Shown here piece by piece: positions 12,401 through 27,400 of a DNA stretch of 64,000 nucleotides. The DNA is taken from the NCBI GenBank assembly GCA_947579605.1, contig OX388313.1:26043214-26107213 (forward strand), written 5' to 3'. The position numbers and the translations under genes were made by a program. The notes under the pieces were generated by a model that was not told the DNA's origin, made no database searches, and saw only the letters and a list, made by a program, of their open reading frames with translations. The DNA is from Athripsodes cinereus (taxonomy: Eukaryota; Arthropoda; Insecta; Trichoptera; Leptoceridae). How positions within the stretch are numbered: position 1 is the stretch's first letter; every line of letters begins with the position of its first letter.

Positions 12401-15400
12401 CAGTATAAAATAAATAAAATAATCATATCATGCTGTTTAAGTAATAAACGAAGTTCAAGGATTGATTGAGTGTTAAACTAATTAAATGTTCGTTATAGGA
12501 ATTGTGGTTTAAATTGAGTTGTGATGGAAAAATTTGTAAAAATTAATTTTGATAAAAAGTTTTTTTTTAAACATCAACGCTATATCAAAATAAATTGATA
12601 AGCAGGGCAATTCAAATGAAAGTGTTTTAGTATTTTGTTTAATATTATCGTGTGATTGTGATCTAGAAGTTATTTGGTTATTCTCAGTTCGGTGTAGCTC
12701 TCAAAACACTAATGCTTATCCATATTATCTTTCAATAATTTACATAATGTCGTTGTCTGACTCTGAATGTCATGTTATAGAACGTATCAAATTTGTGATC
12801 AATATATTGACTTAATGTGTACTCACTCAAGTATAATTTAAAGGTTGAAGATACACAGTATACTTACCATAAAAGCATTACTTAATGTTGTTCTATTATA
12901 TTATTGACGATTGCCCTTTTTCTGCTGTTGTATAATGATACATATTATATATACGAGTAATTACTGGTGAAAAGTGAAATGTTTTATTCTGTTTTAAAGT
13001 GAATTTGTAATTAGTTTTATATAATACCAATTGTGGTTATATTCAGTATTGTGGGAGAATCCTTCGGTAGACCCAGGCTTTCTCTTTTCTTTTATATATT
13101 TAATAATATTCGTCACGTATTGTTTTATTGGAAATGTTGGATCAACTGGATTTGATTTAATACAATTATTTCCTTTACTCAATGTGTGCGTTGAATCGTT
13201 TTGCTGGCAGCGATGGCATGTAATCGATTTTGCTTCTTTTTTGCAAGATTTGTTTATTTAACATGTAAGTACATCTCATGTACAATTTAGTAAATAAATT
13301 GTACATAAATATTTTAATTAATTATCTTTGTTCCATTTGGTATAATTATTCAGGTTTATGGCAAACGCTAAAACTTTTTTATTCACTTTCAAACTTCATT
13401 GTGAACGTAAAAATCACTCCTCTTTTTAGTAATAATTCAATTATCATCATCATCATCGCCCTCAACGCTCCTCTTGGGAGCACAGGGCAGAAACCAGCCT
13501 CCTCCATTCAGAGTGTCTCTGCGCCAATTGCGTCACCTCTTTCCACGACATTCCCTGCCCTCTGATATCGTTGTCATAGGAACGGTGTATTGTGAAAGAG
13601 GGACGCCTGGGCTGACGGAACCCCTGCGGACGGAAGAACAGTGCTCTTCAATTATATTCAGTGCAATTCAATTATAGTTAATTTATTTTATTTTGTCGAT
13701 ATTGTTTTTACAACAATAAACATAATATAAATTTATAATATTGTTTATTGTTGTAAGAAATAGGGGTTCCACTCTTTTCTGTAAGTTTTCGAGAATCCTG
13801 TGAAAAGTAGAATTTGTAAAATATCACTATAAGATACATGCATGACATTGTCAATTTCGGGACAAGTCACCTACTACAAATGTCTTAATATGTTATTGGT
13901 GCAAAAAGGGTGGCCTGTATGTTTATTTATTTATTTACATATCACCGGCGTGAGCCTTTTACTTGTTTAAAAACATACAAATCAAATTTCTCATTCACAA
14001 GATAAGAACAAAAAATTGGCAAAGAACAAAACACAAATGGGAATCAATTCATAATATCAATAACTTTAGTCGAATCACAAAATATTGGAATGTCAGTATA
14101 GAATGTCAATGAAATGTTGAGCAATATATTTCATTTTTCATTTTCATTTCATTTTATGTCAAGAATTAAAATTAAAATTGTAATAAAGTGACCAAATGTT
14201 CATCACATAATATAACATAATATATGACATGTGTTGAGTAAGAGAAATTGGTGTGTATGTATGAGGAATTGAAAGAATTTGGAGGAAGCGAAAGAAGTAT
14301 GCAAGGATAGATCAATATGTCATTCCGTTCTTTTTGTCCACTCTACCTGGGACACAGTGTGAGGGTATAGATAGGTTTGGACTTTTTATCCTTCAATGTT
14401 TTTTTTTTGTTTCTATTGGAAGCATAGAGTAGGTATATAGTATTTTTTTTTTTCTAAATATACCTAATGAGAGAATGTAATACTATCTCTAATCTATATC
14501 TATCATTTTCGAAAAGATATAAATAATAGTTATCTGTATAGGTAGATGAAAGAAATGAAAAGTAATTACATATTACTTACCATTATTGTAGATTAGGATA
14601 ATATTAATTTATGTACTCTTATCACTGTCTTCTGATATACCATATACAGTAGTGTTATGCTACAGTGTATCAAGCCAGGAAATAAAATAGTAACACAATT
14701 TTTTGACATTTCAATTATCTATTACAATTCATATAATTATAATTTTTCTTCCATCTACTTGACATCTCCTTACTGTATTACAATAATTGTTCTAGACATT
14801 TACCAAACCTTTGTTGACATTTACACTCTCACCAAAATGTTTTGATTTTTCACGACTTTTCTAATTGATTTGTTTCGACTAATTTTATGATTTTTATAGT
14901 TTGATTTCCAATTATATTTGTTCTTCGCCAGATGTTGTTCTGTTTCAATTGTGTTGTGAATGAGAAATATGTTTTGTTTTTGTGGATATTGTAACATGTA
15001 AAAGGAGGATGTATGTATAAATAAATAAACAATTCAAATCTAAAAATTACATTGTCGCTTTGTCAAATAATTGAGCCGCTAAAGCCAACTAATCTTCTTA
15101 TATATCTACAATTGTGAACTCATAATCCCAAAGACATTATATAAAACAACATTATGCACTTTCTTGCAAACGTTTCATTTGAGATATTATTGTCCCGTTC
15201 TAATGCATTAATTTTACTATATACATCTACTATGATTTGTATATCACTGTTGCAAATTCAATATGATGAATGTGAATAATTTTTTTCATTTCTCAAATTG
15301 AGGTTGGTGTTGCTTAACACATTGTTGTATACCACAATCTACATAAGCCATTGTTGGCAACCTCTGTCTATAGGTTAAATTCCATAATTGTTATTAAAAT

Positions 15401-18400
15401 GCATTATAAAAATAACTTATAGATAATTTTATTACAATATTCCTTGATAAGTTTGGTATGCATTGTGTTATTAACAACTTAGCTGCGGATTACATGTATG
15501 CATGTAAAGTCAAAATTTTGCGCATCGTGTGGATTACTTGTATGCATGTAATCATACTTTATGGTTGAAATAATCGTTTCTATGTGAAACACCATAGAAG
15601 ATAAAAAAAACACATAGTAGTTGGACTATTTCTTTGATAAATTAACATCGCTTACACAACATAATACAATGTATAAGTCAGTATTGACATGTTTGTCGAC
15701 TACTTCCCGCGCGAATCGGCCGCCATATTGGCACTTTAGTATGAAAACAAAGGTATATCATGAAATTTCTTCTTTCTTCATTGTTTATAAATTTAGTTGA
15801 TATCAGAGTATTTTTTGATGCTATAAATTACTATTAATGATTTTTGTAAGCTGTGGTAAGAAAAAAAACTAAAAATTACAATAATTAGTCAATTTACATC
15901 TACTTTTAGTTTCATGGAAATTAATCCAGCACAGGGTGTAGTCACTTATGCGTAATACCTAGCAGTTAAGTGGTTAATAATGTCAGTAATATTGCGAAAA
16001 ATCATATAATATTATTTACTTCATAATTGAATCCCTGGCAAAAAATAAGTAGCCCACTCTTTTCTGTAAGTTTTTGGGTGGCCTGTAAAAAATATCTGTT
16101 TGTAAAACATGCAAAATAAGAAATTCAACATCTCCAATTCAGAGATGAAGTCCATCCTGAATGTCTCCCATCCATCACACTATGTTCTACAAGTGGAGTA
16201 GCCAGCAGACTAACTGTATATAAAAAACATGCAAGTCATCCTCTCCATGTCAATAAAAGCTAAATACATTCAGGATAGGTGGTATGCCTCATCTAATTTT
16301 CCTATACGGTCTAGAGTTTGTGTGATCACATTGTGAAAAGACATTTTAAACATATTTGATATCAATAAAACACTGTTTACTTTTCACTATTGATTTAATA
16401 ATACTCAAGCGCTTTCGTCAAGTTAGCTTGACATTTTCAAGAGAACTAATTACAAGAAAATTTTTTCACATGCAACAACAATATTTTTTATATTTAGGTA
16501 CCTAAAAACAGAAAAGAAGGGGTAAGGAAGTAGGAGGAGTTAAGACAATGGTGGATGAACAATTGGTTTCAACAATGGTGATGAATGGGGTATTTGAATA
16601 TTTACAATATTTTCAATATTTCTATGTATTTCCAATGTTTCCAAAGTAATTAATTTTCTATACCGGTTTTCTGAATGTAGGACCCTTACACTATTCACAT
16701 CAAAATTGTGATTATGACTAATGCAATGATCCGCCATCTCCGAACAATTAGATAAACCCCTAAGTGCTCTGGAATGTTCTAAGTGCTACTTCCTTACCCC
16801 TTCCTATCTGTTTTTAGGTACCTACATATAAAAAAATATTGTTGTTGCATGTGACTTTAAGATTTTTTTTTATTGTAATTAGTTCTCTTGAAAATATCAA
16901 GCTAACTTGATGAAAGCGCTTGAGTATTAATAAATCAATAGTGAAAAGTAAACAGTGTTTTATTGATATCAAATATGTTCCTATATGGGATGTTTTACGA
17001 ATACCTACCCTTTACTACGTCTGCCAATTTAATTCTTTGCCCCACGGAGACAACTACGATATTAAAAAAATTAATATGTTTTAAATTATTTGCATACATC
17101 ATTGCCTTTGCTCTGCCGGTATCTACTTAATTAATATTTCAAACTCATCTTTATACTATGTTTGGTTCTGACCATATTCAATGAACTAGGACGATACCAC
17201 AGGTATGTGGATTACACATATGAAATTGGATAATATATTTAACCTAATAGTACCACACACATGGTCAAACAGACCCCTTCTTTATAGTCAAATACTTCAA
17301 TATACGAAGCAGAGTTCTTAATAAAAGTCTGAATGTAAAAATGTTTATAGCAAACATAATTTAGTTAATGGAACCAATAAATCTATTTTTAGGTGGAATA
17401 TAATATCTTGCATATAGATCTTTATTCTTTTATTACTCCTACATATAAATCTTTTCCATTTATTTATATTAAACCATCCATATGTTGCGACGGGTATCCA
17501 AGCCAACTTGCATCATTGAAGCCCTGGGTTTGTTTTCCGGCTAGGTCGTCAAGTTTCATTCGGAATTTTTGCATTCATGGTTTGGAGAAAAACTATCTTG
17601 GTAAAATTGAGACAGAACTGATTGTCTGGAAGAAATTACATGAGTGATAAGTCCGCTAGCCATGCTGACATCTGTGTATATAGATTAAGATCAAAATAAA
17701 GATTTTATTTAAATAAAATGTAATCAATAAATCTATCTTTGTGGTGAATATTTCCTACATTTAGACGTTTATTCATTGCACTAATTCATATCTGTCTTAT
17801 ATATTGCTTGTATGTCTTTGGCCAAAGAATTGTGATCATGACATTCAAAAACTTTCTTTATTGAGTTGGTACACCTGCTGTACCAAGCTACAAATGATTG
17901 TCTTGCCCAACTCCATTTTAAAAGTTATTTTCAAACATTACTAGTTTATTGTTTTATATGATATCACTCTAAATCTCCACCATGGAACTTGAGGGTTAAG
18001 AAGTATGCACGGCACCATAAAAGATACGCATAATATTCACAAAGATTAAGATATCATATTTTAAGATTCACTGCAAAGAATCAGTTGGATTCTTGTATTT
18101 GAAGTCACTTGAAGTCATTCTGCTGCTATGAAGAGTAAGAAAATTTTAAAGATTTTTTAATCAGTCAACTATGTCTCAAAGTAATCAGCTTCGTAATATT
18201 TTGTTTTCATGCCTGAGCTCAATAATCACACTTTTTCCACCTTTAACCTGTAAAGGAGTACCAACGCACCGGTGCGTGCAAAAAATATTATGGGATCTGG
18301 AGTACGCACGCACCGGTGCGTTTGATATTATGGTATTATGGTAATATTATGGTATTCCCGCCAAATTCGTCAATTTCATCATTGGTCCAATCTGTCGGAT

Positions 18401-21400
18401 GTACTTTACTAATCACAAGGAAAAAAATCAAAAATAGGCGTGTTTACCTTATTTATCATCTGTACAAAATGTCACGTGACCGCCGCTTGAAATACCTAAC
18501 CGTCACTCGCGGTTGCAAACCATTTTGCTGCGTGTGTTTGTGTGCCATGGGTGCTATTTTATGGAGTGTTTTGTGATTTTTTTTTACTTTTTGTGCTTAT
18601 TATGGACAATTTAATTAATTTTTAGTACCTACATAAGTTTTTGTAAAAAAACATTAAAAATAAATATTTTTAATAATAATAAATATTCCTATGTTGAACC
18701 CATTGTTGACAATACCGGAGCAGACATGACGTATCAAAATTGTTTTTGTTATATAACTCCGTTATTATTAATTTTTGAGAGTTGGTTCCTTATAAACATT
18801 TATTCTAGGGGTCATTTTCTATAACATGCAATAAAAAATATTCAAAAAGTGAAAGTTGAATTAATTCACTCTGCCATACACTTTTAATTTTTCTTTATTC
18901 ACTCACGAACAGGTTAAAACAAGCATATTGCTTCTTGGTGGCATTGGTAGTGTTTTCTTTAACCGTGAATTCCATTCGACAGATTTTTCTTTACCTCTAC
19001 ATAAATGATTTTTATAGAATGTTTATAAACATACTTGTAATAGGAGCTAGATAAAATCCTTTTTTTTTTAGTATTTTATATGCAGTAATGAAACACACCA
19101 TTCATTTCAACCTTTTCATTATAAATATGCTCAACTACTGATCTAATTTTTGAAAATGTAGGTTTTTTTTTCTCTGAATGGTTGTTGATTACTACTACAA
19201 TTATCCATGTTTACTAAAATAAGACTTTGGTGACTACTACAAGTTTTTTTTCTCTGAATGGTTGTTGATTACTACTACAATTATCCATGTTTATTAAAAT
19301 AAGACTTTGGTGACTACTACAAGTTTTTGTTCTGTAAAAATTTAAAGGGACTTATTTTTTTATGGAACTGTCTGTCAGACTCTTAGTATTATATATTTAG
19401 TGATTAGGCATAATTAGTGTATTACTTATTAATTATTTTTCTTCATTTTGTACTTTTTTTAATATCCTTTTATAACAACTTCATTCATTAATGGGTAATA
19501 GTGGATACTTTACTGGTTTATTTGTTACGCATTGTATAATTATACTTGTGCTATTTATTGTGTTAATTTGAAATTGAAAAATAAAATAAAATAAAAATAG
19601 GTACATGTAGTTTATTCTAAAGAATTAAAATATATATTGTACGTGTTGTTGGTCACACACTTTAGGAATGTCAATTAGATGCATAAATTGACAGGGGATA
19701 AAGAGATAATCCGAATATCTGACACAATTGATTGAATATTTATTCTGGAATATAGGTATCATTCTGGGTGTGTTTTGTTAAGTGTTGGCTGTCAGATTTG
19801 ATGGTCGGATAAGATTGAAGTAATTCTCTTATACAAAATTACAAGATACAATGTTTTGTGTTTGAGATACAATGTTTTAATGTCGTATGTTAGTTATTTT
19901 AACTATGGCCGGTAAACGTAATGTTTCTGAAATATGTTTTGATTGTGAAATGTTTTTTGTAGGTTGCTGTGGATGTTGTTCTGCGTTGCGTCCGCGCTAC
20001 AAGCGTCTGGTGGACAACATCTTTCCAGTGAACCCTTCCGATGGCCTCGTCAAGTCCAATATGGAGAAGCTCACCTACTACTCCCTTTCCAGTCCAGAGA
20101 AACTGGACAGGATTGGCGAGTACCTCTTCCAGAAAGCCTGTCGAGATATTTACAGGAAAAGGAATGGGTATGAAGATATGTTTGATTACTTATGCTTTTT
20201 AAAGATGAATCTGGATTTGTTCTAAATCTTTCATATTCTCACAACAAACAAAATGTTTATGTTATGAAGGTAAACTAAGTTAGTAGTGGAATTTACTTGA
20301 AATTTATGTCTTGTATAAAAAATTTACAATCCAACTGTTTGTGTTATCTGTAACCAGTATTAGAACTGATTATAATTTCAACCTTAAAAGCTTGTTTTGA
20401 AGATACTGTTATCTCTGTAACCACCTCAAATATCCATTTTAATAATCATAGGGTCTTTATAAGCTCATCTTGTATACTCTTGCACTTCCCAAGAACTGTA
20501 AATTGTGGAAATGCATTCCACAGCAATGGTCTCGCAAATGATGTAAAAACAGTATGGTTTTCCTAAAATGTTTAGTTTAGCATTTTTCACAAGATATTTT
20601 TTTCTTCCAGCCTCGTTATCATCGCAATGGAGGCTATGGATAAACTCCTGGCGGCATGTCACGCCCAAACTCTCAATCTCTTTGTGGAGAGTTTCCTGAA
20701 GATGGTGCAGAAGCTTCTAGAATCCACCGACCCTCAGTTGCAAATGTTGGCAACACAGAGCTTTGTTCTGTTTGCAAATATCGAAGAAGATACTCCATCA
20801 TATCATAGGCGGTACGACTTTTTTGTGTCACAGTTTTCAGCCATGTGTCACAGTAACCATTCCGATAGGGCCACCAGGGATAACATAAGGTTGGCAGGAA
20901 TCAAAGGATTGCAGGTATGATAGAAAGACAATATTAAACTCTTCTACAATCTTGCCTTCTGTAATTATTTTGAAAACATAAATTAGACAAAGTTTTTAAA
21001 TTTATTTCATGTAACATACTGATGGCCAGTATGACATGCAGGTAACACTCTTGCCTTCGAGTCTCTAGGTCCCGGGTTCGATTCCCAGCCAGGACAACAT
21101 GAGAAATGACTTTGAATTGTTCTAGGTCTGAGTGTTACATGTTTTATGTGTTAAGTGCATTGTATATGCACATCTTCACATTACTCCTTATGATACATGA
21201 TTCATATCCTAGTTTGGGACTAACTCGATCTGTGTGAAATATTTGAGCATGTAATGTTAGTGATAATATGTGACCTAAACGTTTTACACGTTATAGATTT
21301 GTATGAAAACATATTAAACTTAATGTTCACAGTATTTTAAGATTATAACTTGTAATTGGTTTTCCGTTTTTCCTAATTTTAGTTTTCTTCTTTTTAAGGG

Positions 21401-24400
21401 TGTCGTGAGGAAAACTGCAAGTGATGATTTGGTGGAGAACATTTGGGAAGCTCAGCATATGGAGATGATTGTACCATCTTTGCTGTACAACATGCAGGTA
21501 TAACTATTGTTCTTTTCTATAATTTGGCAGAAAATTAATTACCTATTGGGGTTTGACACTTTATTGCAGTTAATAAGCTAATGTTTGTCATATATTGTGC
21601 TGTAAATGGAAAAGACAGTCAAAAATTCCCATGCATTTAGTCAACCAATCAAAAATAATCCTGATGTGTGTCAAAATGTACTACATATGTTTTTGTGTGG
21701 TCATGACTGATCATATAAAGACTTATCTGGGTGTATACTAGTGATGTAACGAATGTGTGATTTTGGATATTCGCGAATGCAAATGTTTGTTGTCGACATT
21801 CACGAATGCAAATGCGAATATTGACTTGCTTAAATTTCTAAAAGGTCGCCGAATTTTCAAAATGGTATTTAAACTATTTCAAAACTCCTCGGTTTTCTTA
21901 AAGAATATTTTCTTGCAGTATCTTTTTCTAAAATGTACCGGGTAAGCATCCGGTACTTTTACCGAATATCCGATACTCTATTACCAAAATAATATTCGCA
22001 AAACATTTGCATATTTTTTTGCGAATATAAATGCGAATGCTTTGAAATCTGCGAATACGAATATTCGTTACATCACTAGTGTATACTGCTGAGAAATGTG
22101 GAATGTAATTCTGCCGCTACATTAAAAAAATGTAGTGCTATAGGGTATTCTTAGAATAAAATTTAATAGTCAGGAGTCTATATAATCTTAAATGAGCATG
22201 AGTAATTCAATGTAACTAATTGTGCTTATTTCAGAACTGTCAATTTGAAAAGCTGAACCAGGGCAGCAGCATGGAAGTGGATGAGGAAGGGCAGGAGAGC
22301 ACCCCACCAGCTCTGGCAGAGGCCTGTCTTAGGGAGCTTGTCAGGAGGGCTAGCTTTGGGCACATCAAGAGTGTCCTGAGACCAGTTCTCAAGTAAGTTA
22401 AACTTAAACATTATAAATAGAACCTTTGCACAATGATGTTTTGGCACGAGTGACTGTAGAAATGTTTTCTTTCCGTCTGACTGAAATTGCTTTATCGCAG
22501 TAAGTTCTCAATTTTTGAAGAGAGATGTTAGAATATTAACAGCATCCATAACTGGTAATTAATTACATAAATTTTTAATTGCAGGCATTTTGATAACCAC
22601 AAGCTCTGGGTGCCTAACGACTTTGCCATACATACATTCCGCATCATCATGTTCTCCATACAGGTAAGTTCTTTTAAATATTTATTTCTTTTATCTATGA
22701 AAAAATAATGTTGCTAAATAATTTTTTCTCAATTCAATTCTGGAAACGTGCAGCAACATTTAGTTCACCCCTAGAATCGAACCCACGACCCCTCGCTTAC
22801 AAGGCGAGTGTAAAGACCGCTAGTCAACTTATTTGAATAGTTATTAACTAGGTATGTATGTTATACATGGTATACATACACTTCCTTTTAGGAAAGCATG
22901 ATACAGAGTTTCGGCGCTTATGAATTGATTCAAGGCATGGTTAAGAGTACTCTTTGAGCCCAGGCAACATTTCTAATTCCTTTGTATCATGCTTATCATA
23001 TTATGTCTTTGAAAGTTGTTCTCCGATTGTGACAAAAAGTAAAAAAAAAAAATTTGACTAAAAATTTAAGTACTAATGTAATTTGTGTAGCGTGAGTTTC
23101 ATTTCGTACTTTTTGTATTTGTCAGGCTCAATATTCCTACACTGTTGTGGAGACTCTGATGACCCACTTGGATGACGACCGCAAGACTCTGGAGCCCATG
23201 ATCACCACCATGAATGTCACCAACAGGTCTGGAGTTACTGGAAGGGAGAGCACTCGAGTCCGTACTGCTGTTGCAGAAGTTTTGGCAAAAATCATAGCCA
23301 TTGCAGCTGGTGGAAGTGTTGGTAAGAAGCTGGAGAAATATTTTTTTGTAGTGAATAATTTATCAAATTTGTTTATTCACTGACGACCCCACCCAGAAAA
23401 ATGCCATAATAGTATGAATGAAAAAAAAATATTTGTGGAAATATTTATTTTATTTCAATAATAAATTACAAACTTTATACATACTTTTATTGATGCTGCC
23501 CAACTAGGTATATCCTGTACTACGGCAAACGTCTCACAAACATATCATTCATATAGAAACATATTATACACAATTACAAAAAGCATTCATCGCCTATATT
23601 TACACAATCACATTCATAGCAAGAAAACACATACATGCAAACCATCCATACCTACATGAAATAACACACAAAAAAACCATTTCTCTATACAAAACAAGAA
23701 AAAAAAACAACATATCCCTCAACCACACACATCACAAATCCCACACCACATACTAACACACGTATATCACCCCACACAAAAAACAAATCCCAAGATATCC
23801 TGTAATCTCTCCATTGGAAGATCAGATACCCACCCATAACATGCTCTTTTAAATTCAACAAAAACAGTGATTTGTCTAATCTTTAGAGGCATGATGTTAA
23901 ATTGGATGTATAGTATCTTATGAAAATTGTAGAATTTCAAAGAGTGACATGTTTATGGAATCGTTTTTGTTAATTTATTTGTTTTAACGTTCAGGTCCAT
24001 CTGTTTTGGAAATTATCAACAGTTTGATGACACATCTCCGCGCATCTGTCACCAGAGATTCTCAGGTAAGGCTTGAAATTCATCCATGGTGATCTGCATT
24101 CTATTCTCTCAAAGAACTGCAGGTGTTAAAATCTGTAGAGATATTGTAGTCAGTTACTAATGATATGATTTGAGATTGCAGCCATGAAGTGCTGATTTTT
24201 GCAAAGTTGTTTAAGTTTATTTGTTTATTCTTCACTGTACATAGGTTATACAGTTTTACTCAGCAATATAAATACATAGCTACAATTAATTCAATGTACG
24301 GAGATTGACTTCATTGCTATATTGTAACATCTTCCAACTAAACCAGTATCCAAATATTTAAATATTTTTTGTTTGTAATCAATCAATCATATACATAGTA

Positions 24401-27400
24401 GTTTATGAATGTTGATTTATTCAATAATGCCTATCCATTTTATCTGTGATAGCTTGTGGTTTATGAATTTTATTCAATATATTTGAAATTGACATTAGCT
24501 AAATACATTTGGGTTTGTAATAAACTCAAATACACCCCTAAACACCTTCACATTAAGCAAAATGCTTCTGTCATGGAGGTGGAGTAGGTCAGCAGGGGAA
24601 GGAATTCAACCCTCGATCTCTTGATCGAATGTCCTAGATTCTACCATCAGGTTTTTGGACTCATTTATTAACTTAAAATGTGATATACCCCACCTGACTA
24701 TAAATTTTATATTCCAGAATGAAACTGATGAGAAGCAATATCAGGAAGCGTTGATCAATGCTCTTGGAGAGTTTGCTAACCATCTGCCAGACTACCAGAA
24801 GATTGACATCATGATATTCATCATGTCGAAAATCCCATATCATCCGGGAGGAGGGGGGAAGCATAAACCCAAGAAGGGAGATATCATGTTGCAGAGCATA
24901 CTCCTCAAGAGTTTACTAAAGGTTTATAGCTTGACTAACAGTGTGAGAAGAGAAGAATGTGGAATTTGAGCTGAAGAACTCTGGATGTTATAAAAGTAAA
25001 AAGTATTTGCGAGGAGAGGAGTAAGTGGGGATTGTATTTTTCTACTTTCCTCGCAAAAGAAGCAGCGTGAAGCGATGTATATATATTTATGATAACGCAC
25101 TCTACGAAGACTTGTAGTCTCTTTGATACCGAAAAGACGAAGATACTAGCTAGGCTAAGTAATGAGAATGTTCAATGATAGTTTACCATAAAGAGTGCTA
25201 TTCTTCTGTGCGCAAGGATTTTGATGGGCTTAGTGATACTTTTTTTTAATGTACTATTCTCATTATAGTGGTATTAGAATGTTAGGACTTTTTTGGGAAA
25301 ATGTTACTCGATTTCGGCACTTTGAATTGAGGGAACTTGTTTCTATTTTGTGTATTCCCGAAATAATCGTTTTAAGGCAAAAAGAAAAAAATAACTACAA
25401 ATAGTATAACTCTAGCTAGATAAAATCATATATGACAAAGGTTGTTATAATCTGATATTTATTTGGTGTTTATTGGTAGTATTTTCAAAATGATTGTTGT
25501 TTCTAGGTGGGAAGCAAATACAAGACAACACAACTGAGCAAGGCTTTCCCAGTTTCATTTTTGGAACCTTTGTTGAGGATGGGCGGAGCTCCCAGCCCTG
25601 AGACCAGGATCCTGGTACAGCAGATACTTCACCAGCTGCTGGATAGAAAGGCCAATCTGGAAAAACTCTCTATCATGAGGTACTTATTAAAATAAAATAA
25701 AAATAGATTGGTTTCATTCTTTGTATATTTATTGCTGGTAAAATACAACATGTCTTTGTAGTTTAAGTATTGGTTCTATTAGCAATGGTCTTAAGTGGAT
25801 GATTTATTATTTTACTTTTTGTTTTTTCTAGTGTTTCTATCGTAGATTTGGAGCTGAATTTGGAAAAGTCGTCCAGACCTGATCTCATCTTCATGAATAA
25901 ACATGGACCAGCCATCTATTCTTCACTCTATGATGGTAAACAGAACACGTTATTTATTTATATATTTCTTCACTGCACGTTGATTACAAAATAAATTTTA
26001 ACAGCGTATTAAAAATCAGTACCTAATATAATTTAATGCACAGAGGGCGAGTTTATCGCTGTATTTGGATATCTTTCAACTAACCCTGGTTGTTTCTCTT
26101 GGATCATACTGAAATCATTCATTTAAATATTGTTAGTGTTTTACTTGTGATATCTTATACTAATGTGTAACGATAAAATCTTTTTAGGTTTACAAGTGGA
26201 GAACAACACAGCTGAGAACATTGAAGCAATCTACACAACTCTGGCATTGCTTTCTGTGGAGTTGGCATCAGAAGAAACTGTTTGTGATATGCTCCAGTTT
26301 GTCTTAGGGTTGGTTTAAAAATATTTTCTTTTCATCTTAATGCTCCTCGCAAACACAATGCAGAAGCAAGCCCCCTCTATTTGGAGTGATTCTTTGCCAA
26401 TTGTTTCATGCCTTCTGACAATATTATTTATAAATCTTACTTTATTATGGTAAAAAGAGCACAATGATTTGAGATGGTGTGGGGGTACATACAAAGACAT
26501 TTTTTTATATTTGTCTTATTATTGTTTTTTTCAGCGTCCAGCACTTGGCTCTTACCAATCCAGCATTGACACGTTCAAGGCGCTATCAACTTCATGCTCT
26601 GTCTGCCACTCTTTTGGCCCTGGTTCCACACACTCTTCAACTATCGGCATTAGACGAGTATGCCAAAAAGGTAATAACATTATATTTTATCATCATCATT
26701 CTCTCTGCACCTATTGAGTCACTTCTTTCCACAACATCCCTAACTCTTTGATGTCATTGTTGTTGGAATGATGTATTATGCAAGAAGGATGTCCGAGCCA
26801 TTGAAACCCTTGTGAATGGAAAACAGGGGTCTTTATGACCAACAATCACTGGCTTTTTGTTGTTACATGCTTATGCCATCTAACATCTGAAACCCTTCTA
26901 AGACATTTATTTTCGAAACTTTATATTTTCCTCTCTTGAGCCTTGGTTAGGTGCCAGGACTCACAGTCTTATAGGAGGATTGGAATAATACAAGCATTGA
27001 ACTGGTGGCATTCCTCTGTGACACTGACTCCAAGTGCCCCTCATATTCTGGCCATGTATAATAGTTCAATAGCATTTTATTTATCAATATTATTTTTACA
27101 ATTAACCGTTGTATAACACTATATATGTATATAAATTTAACTTGAATATACCATAAAGAGGCAATATCACTTTACTGCCAAATAAGTTGACCTTTTCTTT
27201 CCTAAGAATTTTATTATTTATATTAAAAAATTACAAACGCCAAATAAAAATTAATCATATCCTACTCTTTACCTTCTGAATATTCTATTCTTCATATTGG
27301 ACAACACCAGATAAGCCAAGTAGGGAGGTTTAATAGATCTTCTTCTTATAGATCTAATAGATCTTATAGATCTAATAAATCTTATAGATCACAATACACA

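Larger units (their letters stand above)
6423..19962 (+). other. EFR3 intron 1 (13.5 kb), filled with mobile DNA
   Basis: It runs from donor GTGAGT at 6423 to acceptor TTTTTTGTAG ending at 19962. It holds hAT and piggyBac-like MITEs, a Penelope remnant and LINE and SINE fragments listed separately. I see no other coding exon in it. A short ORF reads from the intron into exon 2 (from 19887) but has no homology before the splice site. Confidence 0.7.

Noticed and set aside
13031..13261. 76-codon hydrophobic ORF in EFR3 intron 1
   Set aside because: Composition is that of AT-rich intron; no splice sites, homology or repeat support.
15700..15735. GC-rich GCCGCCATATTGG patch as an alternative EFR3 promoter
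   Set aside because: It lies inside a TTAA-bounded piggyBac-like MITE and is better explained as element interior.
19887..19962. EFR3 start at the ATG or TTG in the ORF that reads into exon 2
   Set aside because: The residues before the splice site have no EFR3 similarity and TTTTTTGTAG is a good acceptor. The ATG at 6413 gives the expected N-terminus in phase.
21061..21110. tRNA gene on account of the B box
   Set aside because: No acceptor stem closes and the sequence continues into a SINE body shared with 51061-51590.
23640..23790. Possible satellite or CRISPR-like array in the C/A-rich ACACA stretch
   Set aside because: No regular repeat and spacer; it is simple A/C-rich sequence next to repeat F.
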